A stretch of DNA of 36,991 bases from Aeromonas simiae. GTDB taxonomy: Bacteria > Pseudomonadota > Gammaproteobacteria > Enterobacterales > Aeromonadaceae. Numbering within the stretch: position 1 is the first letter of the stretch; every line of letters starts with the position of its first letter. The stretch is from NCBI RefSeq assembly GCF_000820125.1, contig NZ_CDBY01000096.1:1-36991 (forward strand), written 5' to 3'. Shown one piece after another: positions 35,532-36,991 of this stretch. The position numbers were made by a program, and so were the translations under genes. Under the pieces are notes generated by a model. It made no database searches, was not told where the DNA came from, and saw nothing but the letters and a program-made list of their open reading frames with translations.

Positions 35532-36587
35532 TCATTTGCGAAGCGGAAGATAGATGCAGAATTCGGTGTGGCCCGGCCAGCTGATGCACTCGATACGCCC
35601 CTTGTGCTGGTCGATGAGGTTCTGGGCGATGGAGAGGCCGAGCCCTGTCCCTCCCTCCTTGCCGGTCACCATGGGGTAGAAGAGGGTGTCGCGGATCCCC
35701 TCCGGGATGCCGGGGCCGTTGTCGATGATCTTGATCTCGGCCGCCAGCCGGTAACGCTGGCCGTGGATGGTCACCTGAAAGGCGGTGCGGGTGCGCAGCC
35801 GGATCACCCCCTGCTCGCCGAGGGCCTCGGCGGCGTTGCGCACTATGTTGAGGAAGGCCTGCTGCAACTGGTCGGCCTCCATCTCGAAGTCGGGGATGCT
35901 GGGGTCATAGTCGCGCTCGATGCGGATCCCGGCCGGCAGCTCCAGCTCCACCAGGCGGCGCACCTGCTCCAGCACCGAGTGGACGTTGTGCACCTGGTGG
36001 CGCCCTGGGCGCTGCGGGCCGAGCAGGCGATCGACCAAGAGCCGCAGCCGGTCGGCCTGCTCGATGATGATGCCGGTATATTCGCGCAAGGCGGGGTCGG
36101 GCAGCTCTTTTTGCAGCAACTGGGCCGCCCCGCGCAGTCCGCCGAGCGGGTTCTTGATCTCGTGGGCCAGGCCGCGCACCAGCTCCTTGGCTGCCTGCTG
36201 CTGGGCGTGCTGCTGCAACTCCTGGCTGATCTTCTTCTGCTGGTCGATCTTGCGCAGCTCGACCAGCATCAGGCGCTGCTCATGGTCGGCCAGCGGCGTG
36301 GCGCTGATCTCGACCAGACGGGGTTCGCCCTCGACCACCAGGGTTACCTCGCTGTCGGTAAACCCCTGTCCGGAGCCAAGCCCCTGGCGCAGCCGTTGCA
36401 GATCGAGGGAGATGTGCTCGAGCAGTTGCGGCAGTTCGAGGCCGATGAGACGACGCTGGCTCAACGAGAGCAGTTGTTCGGCCGCCGGGTTGACGTAGTG
36501 AATGCACAGCTGTTCGTCGATGAGGATGACGGCAGTGAGCAGATTGTCGAGAACGACCCTGGCATGATCAGAGGAGCGGTCTGGCAC
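35532..36587 (-). CDS. glnL: Nitrogen sensor histidine kinase NtrB
   Basis: Soluble kinase/phosphatase for NtrC, controlled by PII. The 351 residues include an N-terminal PAS domain ([20 protein letters not shown]), the HisKA motif [20 protein letters not shown] with the phosphorylated His near 140, and an ATPase domain with [23 protein letters not shown] and [12 protein letters not shown]. The GTG at 36587 is preferred because AGGGAGAAG lies just upstream and the length then fits E. coli (349); an ATG at 36611 would place the start within the NtrC-site region. No transmembrane segment, as expected. Confidence 0.94.
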   Translation of the reverse strand: MPDRSSDHARVVLDNLLTAVILIDEQLCIHYVNPAAEQLLSLSQRRLIGLELPQLLEHISLDLQRLRQGLGSGQGFTDSEVTLVVEGEPRLVEISATPLADHEQRLMLVELRKIDQQKKISQELQQHAQQQAAKELVRGLAHEIKNPLGGLRGAAQLLQKELPDPALREYTGIIIEQADRLRLLVDRLLGPQRPGRHQVHNVHSVLEQVRRLVELELPAGIRIERDYDPSIPDFEMEADQLQQAFLNIVRNAAEALGEQGVIRLRTRTAFQVTIHGQRYRLAAEIKIIDNGPGIPEGIRDTLFYPMVTGKEGGTGLGLSIAQNLIDQHKGRIECISWPGHTEFCIYLPLRK

Positions 36588-36604
36588 GGTCTTCTCCCTA
36601 AAAC

Positions 36605-36627
36605 GGTGCATTGCACCAAAGTGGTGC
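36605..36627 (-). promoter_or_regulatory. NtrC-binding site(s) upstream of glnL
   Basis: GCACCAAAGTGGTGC (36613-36627) is an NtrC-like palindrome (consensus TGCACC-N5-GGTGCA). An overlapping inverted pair GGTGCATTGCACC occupies 36605-36617. They lie 18-40 bp before the glnL start, a position suited to NtrC repression of the glnL promoter as in E. coli. No sigma70 hexamers were assigned. Confidence 0.72.
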
Positions 36628-36663
36628 TTGAAGTCTACCCGCTCTGGTGCGTCGGATCACTCC

Positions 36664-36991
36664 CTATTGCCTGGGCGTCGCCTTGGGCTGGGAACCGATC
36701 CGGGCCCGGTGTAGGTAGAACCTGGATTCTATGGTTTTAGCAAGGATCGTACCGTCTGGGCTAACGACGTCGAGATGCAGGCGGTGAGCGCCCCTGTCGA
36801 CGTTTTGCAGTTGCAGTGCCAGGGCGTTCTCCAGGCTGGCGACCAGGCTGCCATCCAGCCAGACCTTGAGGGTGAAGGGGGGAGTGATAGCCGGGGTGAG
36901 GCGGGCGGCAATTCGCACCTGCCCCTGGTTGTCGCGGATCGTGGCCTCTGGCTCGGGTGACACCAACTGCAACTGGTGGGAGGGGGTGGGA
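36664..36991 (-). CDS. C-terminal part of a conserved hypothetical protein (possibly DUF4124 family, partial)
   Basis: About 108 codons to the right edge; the true start is beyond the window. The readable part begins PTPSHQLQLVSPEPEATIRD, continues with an Ig-like beta-rich domain (FTLKVWLDGSLVASLENALA, RGAHRLHLDVVSPDGTI) and ends RIGSQPKATPRQ. Proteins with an N-terminal DUF4124 domain and such a C-terminal domain are often found beside glnLG in Aeromonas and Vibrio, but the DUF4124 part is not visible. A TTG at 36972 is probably an internal leucine codon. Function unknown. Confidence 0.7.
   Translation of the reverse strand, partial: PTPSHQLQLVSPEPEATIRDNQGQVRIAARLTPAITPPFTLKVWLDGSLVASLENALALQLQNVDRGAHRLHLDVVSPDGTILAKTIESRFYLHRARIGSQPKATPRQ

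Noticed and set aside
34443-36740. 765-codon plus-strand open frame antisense to glnG and glnL
   Set aside because: Low-complexity complement-strand composition and no domain; both genes beneath it are intact and well conserved.
36664-36972. TTG at 36972 as the start of the rightmost gene
   Set aside because: The same frame stays open to the edge and reads as ordinary protein sequence, so the TTG is more likely an internal leucine.

Overview
The window is a compact, GC-rich gammaproteobacterial chromosome segment, most likely from Aeromonas or a close relative. The evidence is the order of housekeeping genes: yifB divergent from ilvLGMEDA, hemCDXY divergent from cyaA, then cyaY, lptM, lysA, dapF, yigA, xerC and yigB, and glnLG. 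Most proteins look close to their Enterobacterales/Vibrio orthologues. No phage, transposon, CRISPR array, tRNA or rRNA was seen.

Left part (1-8923): a partial OmpA-type porin gene runs off the left edge. A complete isoleucine/valine operon follows on the minus strand (ilvL leader with attenuator, then ilvG, ilvM, ilvE, ilvD, ilvA), closed by a 24-bp palindromic terminator. yifB/comM is divergent from it.

Middle part (8987-18480): two tandem YihG-like acyltransferases converge on and overlap a DUF523/TudS-like gene, which is translationally coupled to nrtR. The NAD salvage pair pncA-pncB is divergent from nrtR. A long AT-rich regulatory region with AAACGTTT-core palindromes precedes a CNT nucleoside transporter gene. 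Next is an unannotated small RNA on the minus strand that carries the RyhB core, a Fur box in its promoter and an intrinsic terminator. After it come yhhQ behind a candidate preQ1-I riboswitch, a small hypothetical gene, selO and a small cytochrome c.

Right part (18486-36991): recQ, the thioesterase gene yigI, a lone AbiTii-domain gene, and the heme operon hemCDXY, which is divergent from cyaA (TTG start, CRP site over its likely promoter). Then come an esterase gene coupled to cyaY, the lptM-lysA-dapF-yigA-xerC-yigB operon, and glnL-glnG with an NtrC-type site upstream. A partial gene runs off the right edge.

The most notable items beyond routine annotation are the RyhB-type RNA (about 15401-15518), the preQ1-I-like element (16281-16311), the AbiTii-domain protein (21020-21550), the palindromes upstream of the nucleoside transporter, and the nrtR-DUF523 coupling opposite pncAB.
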